Shown here: in pieces, positions 8,318 through 18,171 of the stretch | How positions within the stretch are numbered: position 1 is the first letter of the stretch | Layout of the letters: each line of letters opens with the position of its first letter | NCBI GenBank assembly: GCA_002841765.1 | Contig: PHAV01000001.1 | Span: 124,001-188,000, forward strand | Length of the DNA stretch: 64,000 bases | Origin: Deltaproteobacteria bacterium HGW-Deltaproteobacteria-4 | GTDB lineage: Bacteria > Desulfobacterota > Desulfuromonadia > Desulfuromonadales > UBA2197 | Reading direction: 5' to 3' | Program-made: the position numbers and the translations under genes | The notes under the pieces: generated by a model | Databases searched by the model: none | Told to the model about the DNA's origin: nothing | What the model saw: only the letters and a program-made list of their open reading frames with translations

Positions 8318-10435
8318 TTACATCGTATAGCCGATCCGAAATGCACCCCAGTGGCGTCCTTGAATGTAAATTGGCGAGGAAATATCCCAGATTCTTTCGC
8401 CGGTATCGCGATTATAGACCTGGACCAGAATCTCCTTTTCGTTGCTGGCGGCCGCGATCCCGACCTTGTCGTTGAAGAGGCGTTTGGTGCGATTTCCTTT
8501 CAGGTCTTTGTCGTAATCGCCGGTTAAAGGCTGAGTATAACGGCTGTTATGGGTCGGCACGTAGCCGTTGCGGTCAATGAGAATAGCAAAAGCGACCTGG
8601 CTGTCGCTGAGGAATTCATCCTGTTTATTGGTCAACGTCGCATCGCAGAAGCTGTCGAAGCGGTTGTGGAATTTCTGTGGATTGGTGCCGGGAATCGGCT
8701 GATAATTTTCGTCAAAGAGGTCTCCCGGTGTCAGTTTGCCGCTGGCTATCGCCTGGAGCAGAATCCGTTCCATCATCCGTGCCCCGGCCTGTGTCTTGGC
8801 CTTCCCTTTTTCCTGTAACTCCTCCTCCATCATATTCTTCAGCCGTTCAGCCAGAGAGGTCAACTCCATGATCGCCTGGGAGGTCTCCTCGGCGCTGGAG
8901 GCAACCTGGGCAGCGACATCGCGCACTTCGACAATGGTCGAGGCCAACTCTTCGCTGGCACTGGTCTGCTGTTGCGTCGAATATTTGATCTCCCGTGCCG
9001 CTGATGTCGTCTCTTTGACCAGGCCGAGGATCGCGTGCAATTCATCGGCTACTCGCGTGACCAGAAGATGGGCGGCATCGACTCCCTTGGTCCCTTCTTC
9101 GGTGAGGATGATAGTGGTATTGGTGGCGCGTTGAATCTGCTCGATCAATCCCTTGATCTGCTTGGTCGCTTCGGCGGTACGTTCAGCCAGGCGTTTGACT
9201 TCGTTAGCAACGATGCTAAAGCGTTTCCCCGCCTCGCCGGCGCCAGCCGCCTCGATGGCGGCATTCAGGGAGAGCAAGTTTGTCTGCGCGGAGATTTCAT
9301 CGATGATATTGACGATGCCGCCGATCTGTTGGGAGTTTGCACCGAGTCCGACCATCGCTTCGGCGACGGTCATGATTTGCTCCTTGAGCGTCCCCATCCC
9401 TTGTAAAGCGTTTTCGACAGCGATACTGCTCTTGTTCCCGGCGCTATTGGCGTTCTGGGCCTGGGTCTCGACCTGAATCGCATTCTCCGCTACCTGCCGG
9501 GCCGTGACGGCAATCTCTTCGGCGGTCGTCATTGCCTGCTGCACAGCGGTTGCCTGCTGGGTCGCACCGGCGGACTGCTGGGCTGAGATCGCCATGATCT
9601 CGCTGCCACTGCTGGAGAGTTGCTGGATGGCGTCTTTGATATTGGTGACCATGCGGTTGGTTTTGCCGAGCTCAAGCTGCATCCCCTTGAAGACGACGGA
9701 AGTCATGGTGTTAAAAGTATTGGCGAGGATCCCTATTTCATCCTGGCTTTCTACTGGCACCTGGACGTCAAGATCGCCGTCAGCAACGCTCTGCGCTGCT
9801 ACGGTCAGGCGATTGAGGGTGCGCAGTGCGCGACTGACCAGAAAGAGGGATAGCAGGGCAAAGATCGTCACATTGACCGCGGCGACAGTCACCAGTTTAT
9901 TGCGCAGGGCTTCATAAGCGGCAAAAAAATCACTCTTTTTGACCCCGACATAGAGGGCGCCGATCGTCTCTCCTCGACGGTTGCGGATCGGGTCGTAGGC
10001 AGTGTAATAAGGAATTCCGAGAATCTCCGTTTCGCCGCGATAAGAGCGTCCTTCTTTGAAGACAGCGTTATAGGCAGCACCTTGTAGTTTGGTGCCAAGC
10101 GCCCGGCTGCCGTCATCCTTGAGGATATTGGTGCTGACCCGGGTGTCGCCCATAAAGATCGTTGCCGTCCCGCCGAAGATCTCCCGAATCTTGTCAGGAA
10201 GCTCGAAATTGTTATTGGTAACATACTCACCCGCCCGCAATTCACCGTCGATCAAGGAAAAATCTTCACCTTTGTCGCGCAGCAGGGACCAGAAAGTCTT
10301 GAGCCGACTTTCCTGAGCAATCATCGCCTGGCGCGCTGCTTCGTCCCTGACCTGTTTTAAAACAAAGATTGTCGCCAGCAGGGCTGCTGACAAACAGACG
10401 ACAAGGAGCAGGATAAATTTATTACGCAACTTCAT
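8318..10435 (-). CDS. Methyl-accepting chemotaxis protein with extra C-terminal domain
   Basis: 705 residues. TM1 about 7-27; a periplasmic single-Cache region about 30-180 (GIPYYTAYDPIRN and GALYVGVKK near its end); TM2 about 181-203; HAMP about 204-255; signalling coiled coil about 260-550 with the conserved tip ISAQTNLLSLNAAIEAA near residue 381. After the normal MCP end, residues about 560-705 form an additional domain with HNRFDSFCDATL and a GRHWGAFRIGY ending, reminiscent of Cache/PAS-like folds but on the cytosolic side. No CheR/CheB tether pentapeptide is at the C-terminus. It is a single-gene unit with GAGG before the start. Confidence 0.88.
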   Translation of the reverse strand: MKLRNKFILLLVVCLSAALLATIFVLKQVRDEAARQAMIAQESRLKTFWSLLRDKGEDFSLIDGELRAGEYVTNNNFELPDKIREIFGGTATIFMGDTRVSTNILKDDGSRALGTKLQGAAYNAVFKEGRSYRGETEILGIPYYTAYDPIRNRRGETIGALYVGVKKSDFFAAYEALRNKLVTVAAVNVTIFALLSLFLVSRALRTLNRLTVAAQSVADGDLDVQVPVESQDEIGILANTFNTMTSVVFKGMQLELGKTNRMVTNIKDAIQQLSSSGSEIMAISAQQSAGATQQATAVQQAMTTAEEIAVTARQVAENAIQVETQAQNANSAGNKSSIAVENALQGMGTLKEQIMTVAEAMVGLGANSQQIGGIVNIIDEISAQTNLLSLNAAIEAAGAGEAGKRFSIVANEVKRLAERTAEATKQIKGLIEQIQRATNTTIILTEEGTKGVDAAHLLVTRVADELHAILGLVKETTSAAREIKYSTQQQTSASEELASTIVEVRDVAAQVASSAEETSQAIMELTSLAERLKNMMEEELQEKGKAKTQAGARMMERILLQAIASGKLTPGDLFDENYQPIPGTNPQKFHNRFDSFCDATLTNKQDEFLSDSQVAFAILIDRNGYVPTHNSRYTQPLTGDYDKDLKGNRTKRLFNDKVGIAAASNEKEILVQVYNRDTGERIWDISSPIYIQGRHWGAFRIGYTM

Positions 10436-10560
10436 GGCGGCCTCATCGAAACAGTTCAGGGGGAGTGATGCGAAAAATAAAACAATGGTCTATTTCGCAT
10501 TGTTCCGGGCTTCGAGTCAACCTTTTTGTCGGGGATTTTAATCTTTGTTCGGGGAAGCTC

Positions 10561-10645
10561 ACCACCCCCCGACCCCCTCCTTGACTAAGGAGGGGGAGAC
10601 GGTCAAAAGCTCCCCTCCTTAGTCAAGGAGGGGCGGGGAGGTGGT
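10561..10645. repeat. Double-hairpin repeat, copy 2
   Basis: Same architecture as 7018-7101: CCCCCTCCTT/AAGGAGGGGG around a GACT loop, a GTCAAAAGC joint, then CCCCTCCTT/AAGGAGGGG around AGTC. It contains the stop codon of the hydroxylase-family gene on the minus strand. The two copies differ mainly in the loops, as expected for a dispersed palindromic element rather than independent terminators. Confidence 0.8.
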
Positions 10646-11439
10646 GGGGGTGGTGGGGTGATAAAGGGTTGCACCAGCAGGCGGGGGAGGGTGAGCCGGG
10701 CGGGATTGCGATATTCTTTAAGGCCGATGGTCATCTCCAGGTGGCCGGCGCCCGGTTGGGCGCGGTAGGTGCCGAAAAGAAAATCCCACCAGGAAAGACT
10801 GAAGCCGAAGTTGCTGTTGGTTTCGCGGGGAAGAATCGAGTGATGCACCCGGTGCATGTCCGGGGTGACGACGACGCTACGCAGCCAGCGGTCGATGCCC
10901 AGGGGGATACGGATGTTGCCGTGGTTGAAGATTGCCGCGGCATTGAGGAGGATTTCAAAAAGGAGGACAGCGAATGGAGAGGGGCCGATAATCAGGACGG
11001 CTCCGAGTTTGATGCCGATGGAGATCATGATCTCCACGGGGTGAAAGCGGTTTCCGGAGCTGGCGTCGAGATCGAGATCGCTATGATGCATGCGGTGCAG
11101 TCGCCACAGAGTCGGCAGGAAATGAAACATGACGTGCTGCAGATAGATAACCAGATCAAGGGCGAGGAGTGCGATCGTCACGGCCAGCCATGATGGCAGT
11201 GAGATCAGGTTGAGAACGCCCCAGCCCTGTTCCCGGGCGATGATCGCCAGTCCCACCGGCAACAGCGGAAAGGTGAAACGGATCAACAAGGTGGCGATGG
11301 CGATCATGCTCAGGTTGGCAAACCAGCGCGGCCCTTTGCGGGTGGTTAAGGGGCGGCGTGGCGCGACAATTTCCCAAAGGGCGATGAAGGATAAGATGCC
11401 AACGAAGCTGGCGATGCGGAGAAATACTTCATTTTCCAT
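10603..11439 (-). CDS. Sterol desaturase/fatty acid hydroxylase family protein
   Basis: 278 residues from the ATG giving MENEVFLRIAS; an upstream in-frame start at 11493 would overlap the kinase gene by 49 bases and is less likely. Several membrane segments alternate with His boxes HVMFH, HRMHH and HRVHH, which bind a di-iron centre in the family. Expected role: oxygen-dependent hydroxylation or desaturation of a membrane lipid, substrate unknown. The end reads into the double-hairpin repeat (PRPSLTKEGSF then stop), preceded by a run of seven prolines, so the C-terminus is repeat-derived. It follows the kinase gene by five bases and may be cotranscribed. Confidence 0.8.
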   Translation of the reverse strand: MENEVFLRIASFVGILSFIALWEIVAPRRPLTTRKGPRWFANLSMIAIATLLIRFTFPLLPVGLAIIAREQGWGVLNLISLPSWLAVTIALLALDLVIYLQHVMFHFLPTLWRLHRMHHSDLDLDASSGNRFHPVEIMISIGIKLGAVLIIGPSPFAVLLFEILLNAAAIFNHGNIRIPLGIDRWLRSVVVTPDMHRVHHSILPRETNSNFGFSLSWWDFLFGTYRAQPGAGHLEMTIGLKEYRNPARLTLPRLLVQPFITPPPPPPPRPSLTKEGSF

Positions 11440-11444
11440 AATAT

Positions 11445-14387
11445 TCAGCTTCTGTCTGTTTCCAAACCCTGAACCGTGGTAAAGGGGAGCCATTTTTTGA
11501 GCATTGCGAGCATTTTTATCATCTCAATCGGTTTAGCCAGATAATCATCCATTCCGGCCGCAAGGCAACAATCACGGTCTTCCTGCATGGCGTTGGCGGT
11601 CAGGGCAATCACCGGAATAGCATGATTTCTGACGGCTGATGCGGGATTACGAATGACAATGGTCGCTTCATAACCGTTGAGTACGGGCATCATGCAGTCC
11701 ATCAACACAACTGAATAATCGTTCTTCTCCAGTGCATCGATGGCCTCGCTGCCATTACTGGCGACCTCAACGTGATAACCGGCTCGGGTCAGTAATGATT
11801 TAGTCATAAGTCGATTGATCGTGTCATCCTCGACCAGAAGAATGCGGGCGTCGCTGGTCTTCACCTCTCCAGCGTCCCTTGGCTTTGCCCCATCGCCCAG
11901 CGGAGGCGGGGCAAGGAGGAGGGGAGCATCATTCTGTTTTGTCAATACGACTGTAAACCAGAAGGTTGCGCCTTCTCCGTCCACACTCTCAACCCCGACT
12001 TTTCCCCCCATCAACTCTGCCAGTTGGCGCACGATAGCCAATCCCAGTCCGGTGCCACCGTATTGTCTGGTCGCGGAACTGTCCGCCTGGGTGAAGGGCT
12101 CGAATATTTTCTCCAGGTTGTCTTTAGCAATGCCGATGCCGCTGTCACTCACCAGAAAGCGCAGGGTCGTCATTTGCTCGTTTTCGGTATCCTTGCGGAT
12201 ATGGAGCAAGATAAATCCCTGCTCGGTAAATTTGATGGCGTTGCCGATCAGGTTGGTGAGGATCTGACGCAGGCGCCCGGCATCGCCTTGCAGAAGAAGG
12301 GGGACATCCGCATCGATCTGCGCACTCAGTTTTAGTCCCTTTGACTGGGCGTTGAGCTTGAGAAGGTTGATGGTGCCGTTGATCTCGGTCTGCAGATCAA
12401 AATTGCGTATTTCCAGATCAATTTTGTGGGCTTCAATTTTTGAAAGGTCGAGGATGTCGCTGATCAGTTGCACCAGATTTCGACCGGAGAGTTTGACCAG
12501 TTCGGCATATTCGCGCTGCTCCCTGGTCAGTTCCGTACTCAGCAACAGCTCGATCAAGCCGATGACGCCGTTCATCGGGGTACGGATTTCATGGCTCATG
12601 TTGGCCAGAAACTGGCTCTTGGCGATGTTGGCTGCTTCGGCGGCGGCTGTGGACTCGACCAGTTCTTGTTCCACCCGTTTCCGTTCGGAAATTTCAAGTG
12701 TCAGCATTTTATTTGCTGCTGCTAACTTTTTCGTCCGTTCTTTCACCCGTTGTTCCAGCGATTCATTGATTTTCCTGATTTCGCTGAACTTGTCAGCCAG
12801 TATCTTTGCCATCTTGCTGAAATTATTTATCAAGTGTTGATTCTCTTTGATGCCGCTCTGCGGCCAAATGAGATCTTTATCGCCTGATGACAATCTGGCT
12901 GGCAGTTCGTGGGTCATCGTGCGCAGCTGCTTAAGTGTAACAATAGTCCTGCGGCCCAATATTTCTGCCAATGCCAGGGCGCCGAGCAAGATCAAAAAAA
13001 GCAGGGTGAATTTATCGGTATATTTATCGTAAAGCATTTTCTGGTGGGGGGCCACCGACTGCTCCAGGATCAGTTTCCATTCTGCCAGGTCGCCGATGGC
13101 CGTTTCAGTAATATAAAAGGAATTCCTCCAGCGTTCAAAATAAGGGGTGTTGCGAGGACTATTCGGCGTCCACAGGTTGGTCCCGGCATTATGCCGAAGG
13201 AGCGTCCCTTCTGCGGGGATAAACGGAGACATAATCTGTTGATCGCTACGGTTGGTCATAATGACGTTGCCGTTTTCATCCAAAAGTGTGTAGTGCGAGA
13301 TATGGATATTGACGCTCGTGTCGAGGTATTCCTGAATCTTCTTCAGGCACAGGGTAGCGCTAACGCGACCGGCGTATTCTCCTTGAACCACTATCGGCAC
13401 GAGGACCAACACATGCGGTTTAGGGACTCCGACCCGGCCCAGAAGAACTTCCGAGAGCATCGGCTGAAGAGTTTGTTGAAGTGTCTGATTGTAAAGGCGA
13501 TCGGCAAAATTCATACCGATATTATTCTGACCAAGTTCATCGATCATGGGGAAGATGGCGGTGATGGTTGCTTCTTTGTTCAGCAATGCGACCCGAAGAA
13601 AATTGTCATCCGATTTCTTGGCCAACTCCAGAAACGGTTGCATCTGCTGTGGAGAGCGCGAAGCAGCCATCTCTGCCAGATTGATAATGGCAGTTTTTCT
13701 GTTTGCCACCCAGGTTTTCACGTACTTTGTAATAACCTTGCTGTCCTCAGTCAGTGAAGCGCGAAAATGGTGGTCGGTTTCGGAAAGATCGGCTCTGCTG
13801 TCAACCGCCAGCATGATCAGTGCCGGGCACAATACGAAGAAGGTCAGGAGGTTGCAGATGATTTCGCTGTATGCTATCTGCGGTGGTCGCAAACGCAGGG
13901 CGAAGACAGTGAAAATCAGCCGGGCTGACAGGGCATTGAAGATGCCGTTGACCGCTTCTTTGATCATGATAATCGAGGTGTTACTGAAGGGCGTCTGTAT
14001 AACGAGGTGGAAAAAGAAATAAGCCAGTGGCATACCGATGAAAAGCCAGAAAAGCGCGTCAGCCAACACCATACCCATCTTGCGGCGCCCCATCAGCCAG
14101 CCGACCATCGCCACTTCGGCGGTCATGATGACCATGGAGTAGGGTTGATTCCAGAGAAAATAGGTGTAACCGGCAATGATGGCGCCGGCGAAAATACCCC
14201 GGCTCAGCCCGAAGAACTGCAGGGCGAGGAGGGCGAAGATGCTGCCGAAAATAAAGTCAATATTTAGGAAGATCGGGATGTTAAAATGGTTTCCGGCGAG
14301 ACCGGCGGCGATCAAGGCCAGAAAAATAGGGATGCGATATTTGGCTTTGTCGCTGATGACAGAGTTGCCCATAGAATTTTCCCTCAT
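11445..14387 (-). CDS. Hybrid histidine kinase, membrane-integral N-terminus plus Cache, HisKA-HATPase-REC
   Basis: 980 residues. Residues about 18-195 hold around six to eight membrane segments, in the manner of MASE-type integral sensors; 200-455 is an extracytoplasmic double-Cache-like region; TM at about 461-480; coiled coil 525-590; HisKA with phospho-His 599 in [10 protein letters not shown]; an HATPase with DSGIGIA and GGTGLGLAI motifs; and a REC domain (VLMDCMMP acceptor Asp) at about 845-960. No HPt domain. Its start overlaps the stop of the REC-GGDEF gene (ATGA). Its core resembles the two kinases upstream in the operon, suggesting tandem duplication with sensor exchange. Confidence 0.88.
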   Translation of the reverse strand: MRENSMGNSVISDKAKYRIPIFLALIAAGLAGNHFNIPIFLNIDFIFGSIFALLALQFFGLSRGIFAGAIIAGYTYFLWNQPYSMVIMTAEVAMVGWLMGRRKMGMVLADALFWLFIGMPLAYFFFHLVIQTPFSNTSIIMIKEAVNGIFNALSARLIFTVFALRLRPPQIAYSEIICNLLTFFVLCPALIMLAVDSRADLSETDHHFRASLTEDSKVITKYVKTWVANRKTAIINLAEMAASRSPQQMQPFLELAKKSDDNFLRVALLNKEATITAIFPMIDELGQNNIGMNFADRLYNQTLQQTLQPMLSEVLLGRVGVPKPHVLVLVPIVVQGEYAGRVSATLCLKKIQEYLDTSVNIHISHYTLLDENGNVIMTNRSDQQIMSPFIPAEGTLLRHNAGTNLWTPNSPRNTPYFERWRNSFYITETAIGDLAEWKLILEQSVAPHQKMLYDKYTDKFTLLFLILLGALALAEILGRRTIVTLKQLRTMTHELPARLSSGDKDLIWPQSGIKENQHLINNFSKMAKILADKFSEIRKINESLEQRVKERTKKLAAANKMLTLEISERKRVEQELVESTAAAEAANIAKSQFLANMSHEIRTPMNGVIGLIELLLSTELTREQREYAELVKLSGRNLVQLISDILDLSKIEAHKIDLEIRNFDLQTEINGTINLLKLNAQSKGLKLSAQIDADVPLLLQGDAGRLRQILTNLIGNAIKFTEQGFILLHIRKDTENEQMTTLRFLVSDSGIGIAKDNLEKIFEPFTQADSSATRQYGGTGLGLAIVRQLAELMGGKVGVESVDGEGATFWFTVVLTKQNDAPLLLAPPPLGDGAKPRDAGEVKTSDARILLVEDDTINRLMTKSLLTRAGYHVEVASNGSEAIDALEKNDYSVVLMDCMMPVLNGYEATIVIRNPASAVRNHAIPVIALTANAMQEDRDCCLAAGMDDYLAKPIEMIKMLAMLKKWLPFTTVQGLETDRS

Positions 14388-15304
14388 ATTTCTGCCGTGA
14401 CGACGCGATTCCGCCCTTCATGTTTGGCGCGATAAAGTGCCGTGTCTGCCCGCTGAATCAGGACCTCTTCTTCTTCTCCTTCCTGCAATTGCGCGACACC
14501 AAAGCTGGCGGTCACGGGCAGTGGGGCCGCGCTGCCAGGGTTTTGCTCAAAGGCTGTCCTGATCCGTTCAGCCAAAGCGGTGGCGGCCATACTGTCGGCA
14601 TGCGGCAACAGGATAAGGAACTCTTCGCCCCCCTGGCGGACGACGATATCTTCGGCTCTCACCTGCTCCTGCATCAGTTTGGAAAATTCCTTTAAAACCA
14701 GATCACCGGCACTGTGCCCCAGTGTGTCGTTGACAACTTTGAAATGATCAAGGTCGATGCTGATCAAGGAGAGGGGGTGATTATGACGGAGAGCAGCGTT
14801 TCTGGCCAAAGTGAAAATTTGCTGAAAAGAACGGCGGTTGTGTAGTCCGGTCAGTTCATCGGTTCTGGCAAGTTGCGTGATCGTCGCGGTGGCGTCTTCC
14901 AGTTTGACAAGTTTATCGAGCAATGTCTGCTGCAGGTCTTTGATTCGCCGCCCAACGGCGACCCTGGCCTGCAGTTCACTCGGGTTAAACGGCTTGGCGA
15001 TAAAGTCGTCGGCACCGGCGGCCAGGGCCTCGATAACGGCATTCTCATTGTGAACAGAGGTCACAATAATGGTGTAATGCGGGTCGCCGTCCTCTTTCTC
15101 CCGTAGTCGCCGGACGATTTCCGGTCCGTCGAGTCCGGGCATCATCCAGTCAAGAATGAGAAGACGCGGATGTTTTGGCTCGCAGAGAATCCGCCAGGCC
15201 TCGTCCCCGTCCCGAGCGACAGTGACATTGTAACCCCACTTGACCAGCAGTGATTGCAGCAACTGACGGGTCGGGGTGTCATCTTCAGCAATCAGAATGT
15301 TCAT
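14384..15304 (-). CDS. Response regulator diguanylate cyclase (REC-GGDEF)
   Basis: 306 residues. REC at 1-120 with [13 protein letters not shown] around the acceptor Asp; a short coiled link; GGDEF domain from about 135 with [15 protein letters not shown] and an active-site GGEEF. RAED lies exactly five residues before GGEEF, matching the RxxD allosteric site for product inhibition. It should make cyclic di-GMP from two GTP when phosphorylated. It overlaps its neighbours by four bases at both ends, sits between two hybrid kinases, and is the only diguanylate cyclase in the operon, hence a likely common output. Confidence 0.92.
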   Translation of the reverse strand: MNILIAEDDTPTRQLLQSLLVKWGYNVTVARDGDEAWRILCEPKHPRLLILDWMMPGLDGPEIVRRLREKEDGDPHYTIIVTSVHNENAVIEALAAGADDFIAKPFNPSELQARVAVGRRIKDLQQTLLDKLVKLEDATATITQLARTDELTGLHNRRSFQQIFTLARNAALRHNHPLSLISIDLDHFKVVNDTLGHSAGDLVLKEFSKLMQEQVRAEDIVVRQGGEEFLILLPHADSMAATALAERIRTAFEQNPGSAAPLPVTASFGVAQLQEGEEEEVLIQRADTALYRAKHEGRNRVVTAEI

Positions 15305-18168
15305 AAAGAAGCCGGCTCTGGTGAGGTCATGTGGAGTTCCCGTAGTGCCTCAACCGACTGCTCGTATCGCTTGAGCAATTCAGGAAGAAGGTCTGTCGCT
15401 TTCTCCATTCCCCCCGTTCCGGCAAACTCTTCGAGCAATGCGGCGATTTCAGACAATTGCTGCAAGGCCATCGTCGCCGCCGCGCCCTTTAGTTTATGTG
15501 CAGACTGGCGCAGGGCGCTGGCATCTTCTGCCACGAGTGCTGCGCGGATTGCTTCGACATATTCCGGTGAATTTTCCACAAATACGCTCGCTACATAACG
15601 GGATAGTTCGAGATCCCCCATAGCACGACCAATGAATTCTTCTTTGTCAAAAATGGCCGCCGTATAGGGAGAAAATTTTCCGTCACGCCCGGTTTCTGCT
15701 TCCTGGGACATGTTTAAAGGAGCCCATTTCTCCAGCACGGCTAAAACCTTTGCTACCTCTATCGGCTTGACGAGATAATCATCCATCCCGGCGGCCAGGC
15801 AGTTGTACCGGTCTTCCTGCATGGCGTTGGCAGTCAGGGCAATCACCGGGATGGCATGATTTCTAACGGCCGAAGCCGGATTGCGGATAATGGCAGTCGT
15901 CTCATGGCCGCTTAGCGTCGGCATCATGCAGTCCATCAACACCAGAGAGTAGTCCTTCTCTTCCAGCAATTTCAGTACGTCGCGGCCATTATTTGCCACA
16001 TCGACATGATATCCGGATTTTGTCAGGAATACTTTTGTCATCTGTTGATTGATCGGATCATCTTCGGCCAAAAGGATACGAGGTATTCTGGTATTTCCCC
16101 CTCCATCCTCCTCCTGTCTGGGGGAGGCTGTCATTGTCTTCTCACCCAGAGGGCGAGGAGCAGGGAGGAGGAAGGGATTCTGTTTCGCCAGTACGACCGT
16201 AAACCAGAAGGTCGTTCCTTTTCCTTCGACACTCTCGACGCCGACCGTCCCCCCCATTAACCCGACGAGTTGGTTCGCAATCGTCAAACCTAATCCGGTT
16301 CCGCCGTATTGACGGGTTGTGGAATTGTCCGCCTGGGTGAAGGGCTCGAATATCGTTTCCAGCTTGTCAGCAGCAATGCCGATGCCGGTGTCGGTCACCA
16401 GAAAGCGCAGGATGGTTTGTTCCGCATCTTCCGTCTCTTTGCGGATATGCAGCAAGACCGAACCGTTGGCGGTAAACTTGATGGCGTTGCCGAGGATGTT
16501 ATTGAGGATCTGGCAGAGGCGCCGCACATCCCCTTGCAGCAGGAGTGGTACATCGGGATCAACCTGTGCGCCCAAAGTCAGGCCTTTTTCTTGTGCAGAG
16601 AGAGAAAAGAGCTTGATCGTGCCGGTTATCTCTGTCTGCAGATCAAAATCCCGGGTTTCAAGCTCAATCTTGTGGGCTTCAATTTTGGCGAGATCGAGAA
16701 TGTCGCTGATCAGTAGCACCAGATTTTGCCCGGAGAGTTTAATCAGATCGGCATATTCGCGCTGTTCTCTGGTTAGTTCCGTGCGCAGCATAAGTTCGAT
16801 CAGTCCGATCATGCTGTTCATCGGCGTGCGAATTTCGTGGCTCATATTCGCCAAAAACCGGCTTTTGGCGATATTGGCAGCTTCTGCGGCGGTCATGGCC
16901 TGGTACAGTTGTTCTTCTGTTTGCCGGCGGTTGGTAATGTCCTTGGTAAAGCCGAGATAACGCGTTGCCGAGAGCTTCACCGCATCGATGGACCACCAGC
17001 TTCTTTTACCGTTTTTATTGAAAAACTCGAATTCGCTGCTGGCAAAATGATGCTCTTTAAGGGCGTGGAGATGATGGTGAGCGTTTTCCAGTGATTCCGG
17101 TGGAATCAGGTCGAAAATAGACATTTCCAGCAGTTCTTCCTGGGAATAGCCGGTGATAGTCGTGGTGGCCGGATTAACCTCTAGGCACCGCCCGTTCTCA
17201 TTGGTCACAAAGATTCCGTCTGGCGAATTATCGATATAGCTGCGAAACTTTGCTTCGCTTTCGAGAAGAACGGCCTTGCTTTGCAGGATATCGGCGGTAG
17301 CCCGTTGAATTTGTCTTCTGAGCAGAATGATAAATGCCAGGGCAATAATAATCACCCCGCCGAGTGCAATGATAGAATTGAGCAGCCAGGGAGGGGTGAC
17401 TTTCGTCGTGCCGATACCGCTGTGTGACCATTTCTGCTGGGCTTTACCATATGGCGAATCTGTCTCTCTCTGCCATTTGCTCAGGTAGGCATCCAACAGT
17501 GCCAGCACCTCCTGATTTTTCCCTTTGGCGACGGCAAAGAAGATTTCAAACGGGTTAAAGACCGTACCGGTGGAACGGAGGCCGTATTCGTGCTGTTTGG
17601 CAGCGCCAAAAGTGCTGTTAACGATCCCGGCATCAACCTTATTTGCGGCGACAGCCTTGAAAATATCTTCAAAACCCGCCATCTCGACAAATTCACAAGT
17701 TATATCGAATTTTTTCAGTAATTCGCTAAAATACCAGCCATTGAAATCCTCTTTCATTACGCCTATTTTTTTGCCCTGCACCGAGCGGATTCCGTCAATT
17801 TTGGAATCAAGCGGTGTATAGAGTTCCCCCCACACCGTCTGCAGCGGCTGGCTGCCATAATCGAGAAATTTTGCCCGTTCCGGGGTGAAGGCAACACTGG
17901 TGAGAAGGTCTACTTCCCCGGATGTTATCCTTTCCAGCCCTTCATTCCAGGTGCCGTAGATATACTCGAAGCGAATGTTCTCCTTTTGGGCAATATTGGC
18001 TAACGCGTCAACATAGAAGCCTTTGATCGCTCCATCTTCGTCCTTGAAGATGGCCGGGTAATAATCGAATGCGCCGATGCGGACGACACGAGGTTCACCG
18101 GCGAAGACCGGGATGCAGCTCAGGAGGACGAGGAGGAGGCTGAGAGCCGAAATAATATTTTTTTCAAT
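15301..18168 (-). CDS. Hybrid histidine kinase: periplasmic solute-binding domain, PAS, HisKA-HATPase-REC-HPt
   Basis: About 955 residues if read from ATT at 18168. The first good alternative start is GTG at 17835, but that would cut the binding domain in half. Upstream of it the frame stays open and encodes a signal peptide (IISALSLLLVLLSCIPVFAG) and the first part of a bacterial SBP_bac_3 domain (VVRIGAFDYYPAIFKDEDG). Then TM (IIALGGVIIIALAFIILL), PAS, HisKA ([10 protein letters not shown]), HATPase, REC ([10 protein letters not shown]) and an HPt with HKLKGAAATM. No ATG, GTG or TTG is in frame at the signal peptide: a TTG at 18167 is one base out of frame before a run of seven A. The upstream kinase stop is two codons before the ATT. 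Confidence 0.8.
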   Translation of the reverse strand: MEKNIISALSLLLVLLSCIPVFAGEPRVVRIGAFDYYPAIFKDEDGAIKGFYVDALANIAQKENIRFEYIYGTWNEGLERITSGEVDLLTSVAFTPERAKFLDYGSQPLQTVWGELYTPLDSKIDGIRSVQGKKIGVMKEDFNGWYFSELLKKFDITCEFVEMAGFEDIFKAVAANKVDAGIVNSTFGAAKQHEYGLRSTGTVFNPFEIFFAVAKGKNQEVLALLDAYLSKWQRETDSPYGKAQQKWSHSGIGTTKVTPPWLLNSIIALGGVIIIALAFIILLRRQIQRATADILQSKAVLLESEAKFRSYIDNSPDGIFVTNENGRCLEVNPATTTITGYSQEELLEMSIFDLIPPESLENAHHHLHALKEHHFASSEFEFFNKNGKRSWWSIDAVKLSATRYLGFTKDITNRRQTEEQLYQAMTAAEAANIAKSRFLANMSHEIRTPMNSMIGLIELMLRTELTREQREYADLIKLSGQNLVLLISDILDLAKIEAHKIELETRDFDLQTEITGTIKLFSLSAQEKGLTLGAQVDPDVPLLLQGDVRRLCQILNNILGNAIKFTANGSVLLHIRKETEDAEQTILRFLVTDTGIGIAADKLETIFEPFTQADNSTTRQYGGTGLGLTIANQLVGLMGGTVGVESVEGKGTTFWFTVVLAKQNPFLLPAPRPLGEKTMTASPRQEEDGGGNTRIPRILLAEDDPINQQMTKVFLTKSGYHVDVANNGRDVLKLLEEKDYSLVLMDCMMPTLSGHETTAIIRNPASAVRNHAIPVIALTANAMQEDRYNCLAAGMDDYLVKPIEVAKVLAVLEKWAPLNMSQEAETGRDGKFSPYTAAIFDKEEFIGRAMGDLELSRYVASVFVENSPEYVEAIRAALVAEDASALRQSAHKLKGAAATMALQQLSEIAALLEEFAGTGGMEKATDLLPELLKRYEQSVEALRELHMTSPEPASL

Positions 18169-18171
18169 TTG

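Noticed and set aside
17482-17835. GTG at 17835 as the true start of the solute-binding-domain kinase
   Set aside because: It would remove the signal peptide and half of the solute-binding domain, both intact in the same open frame upstream.
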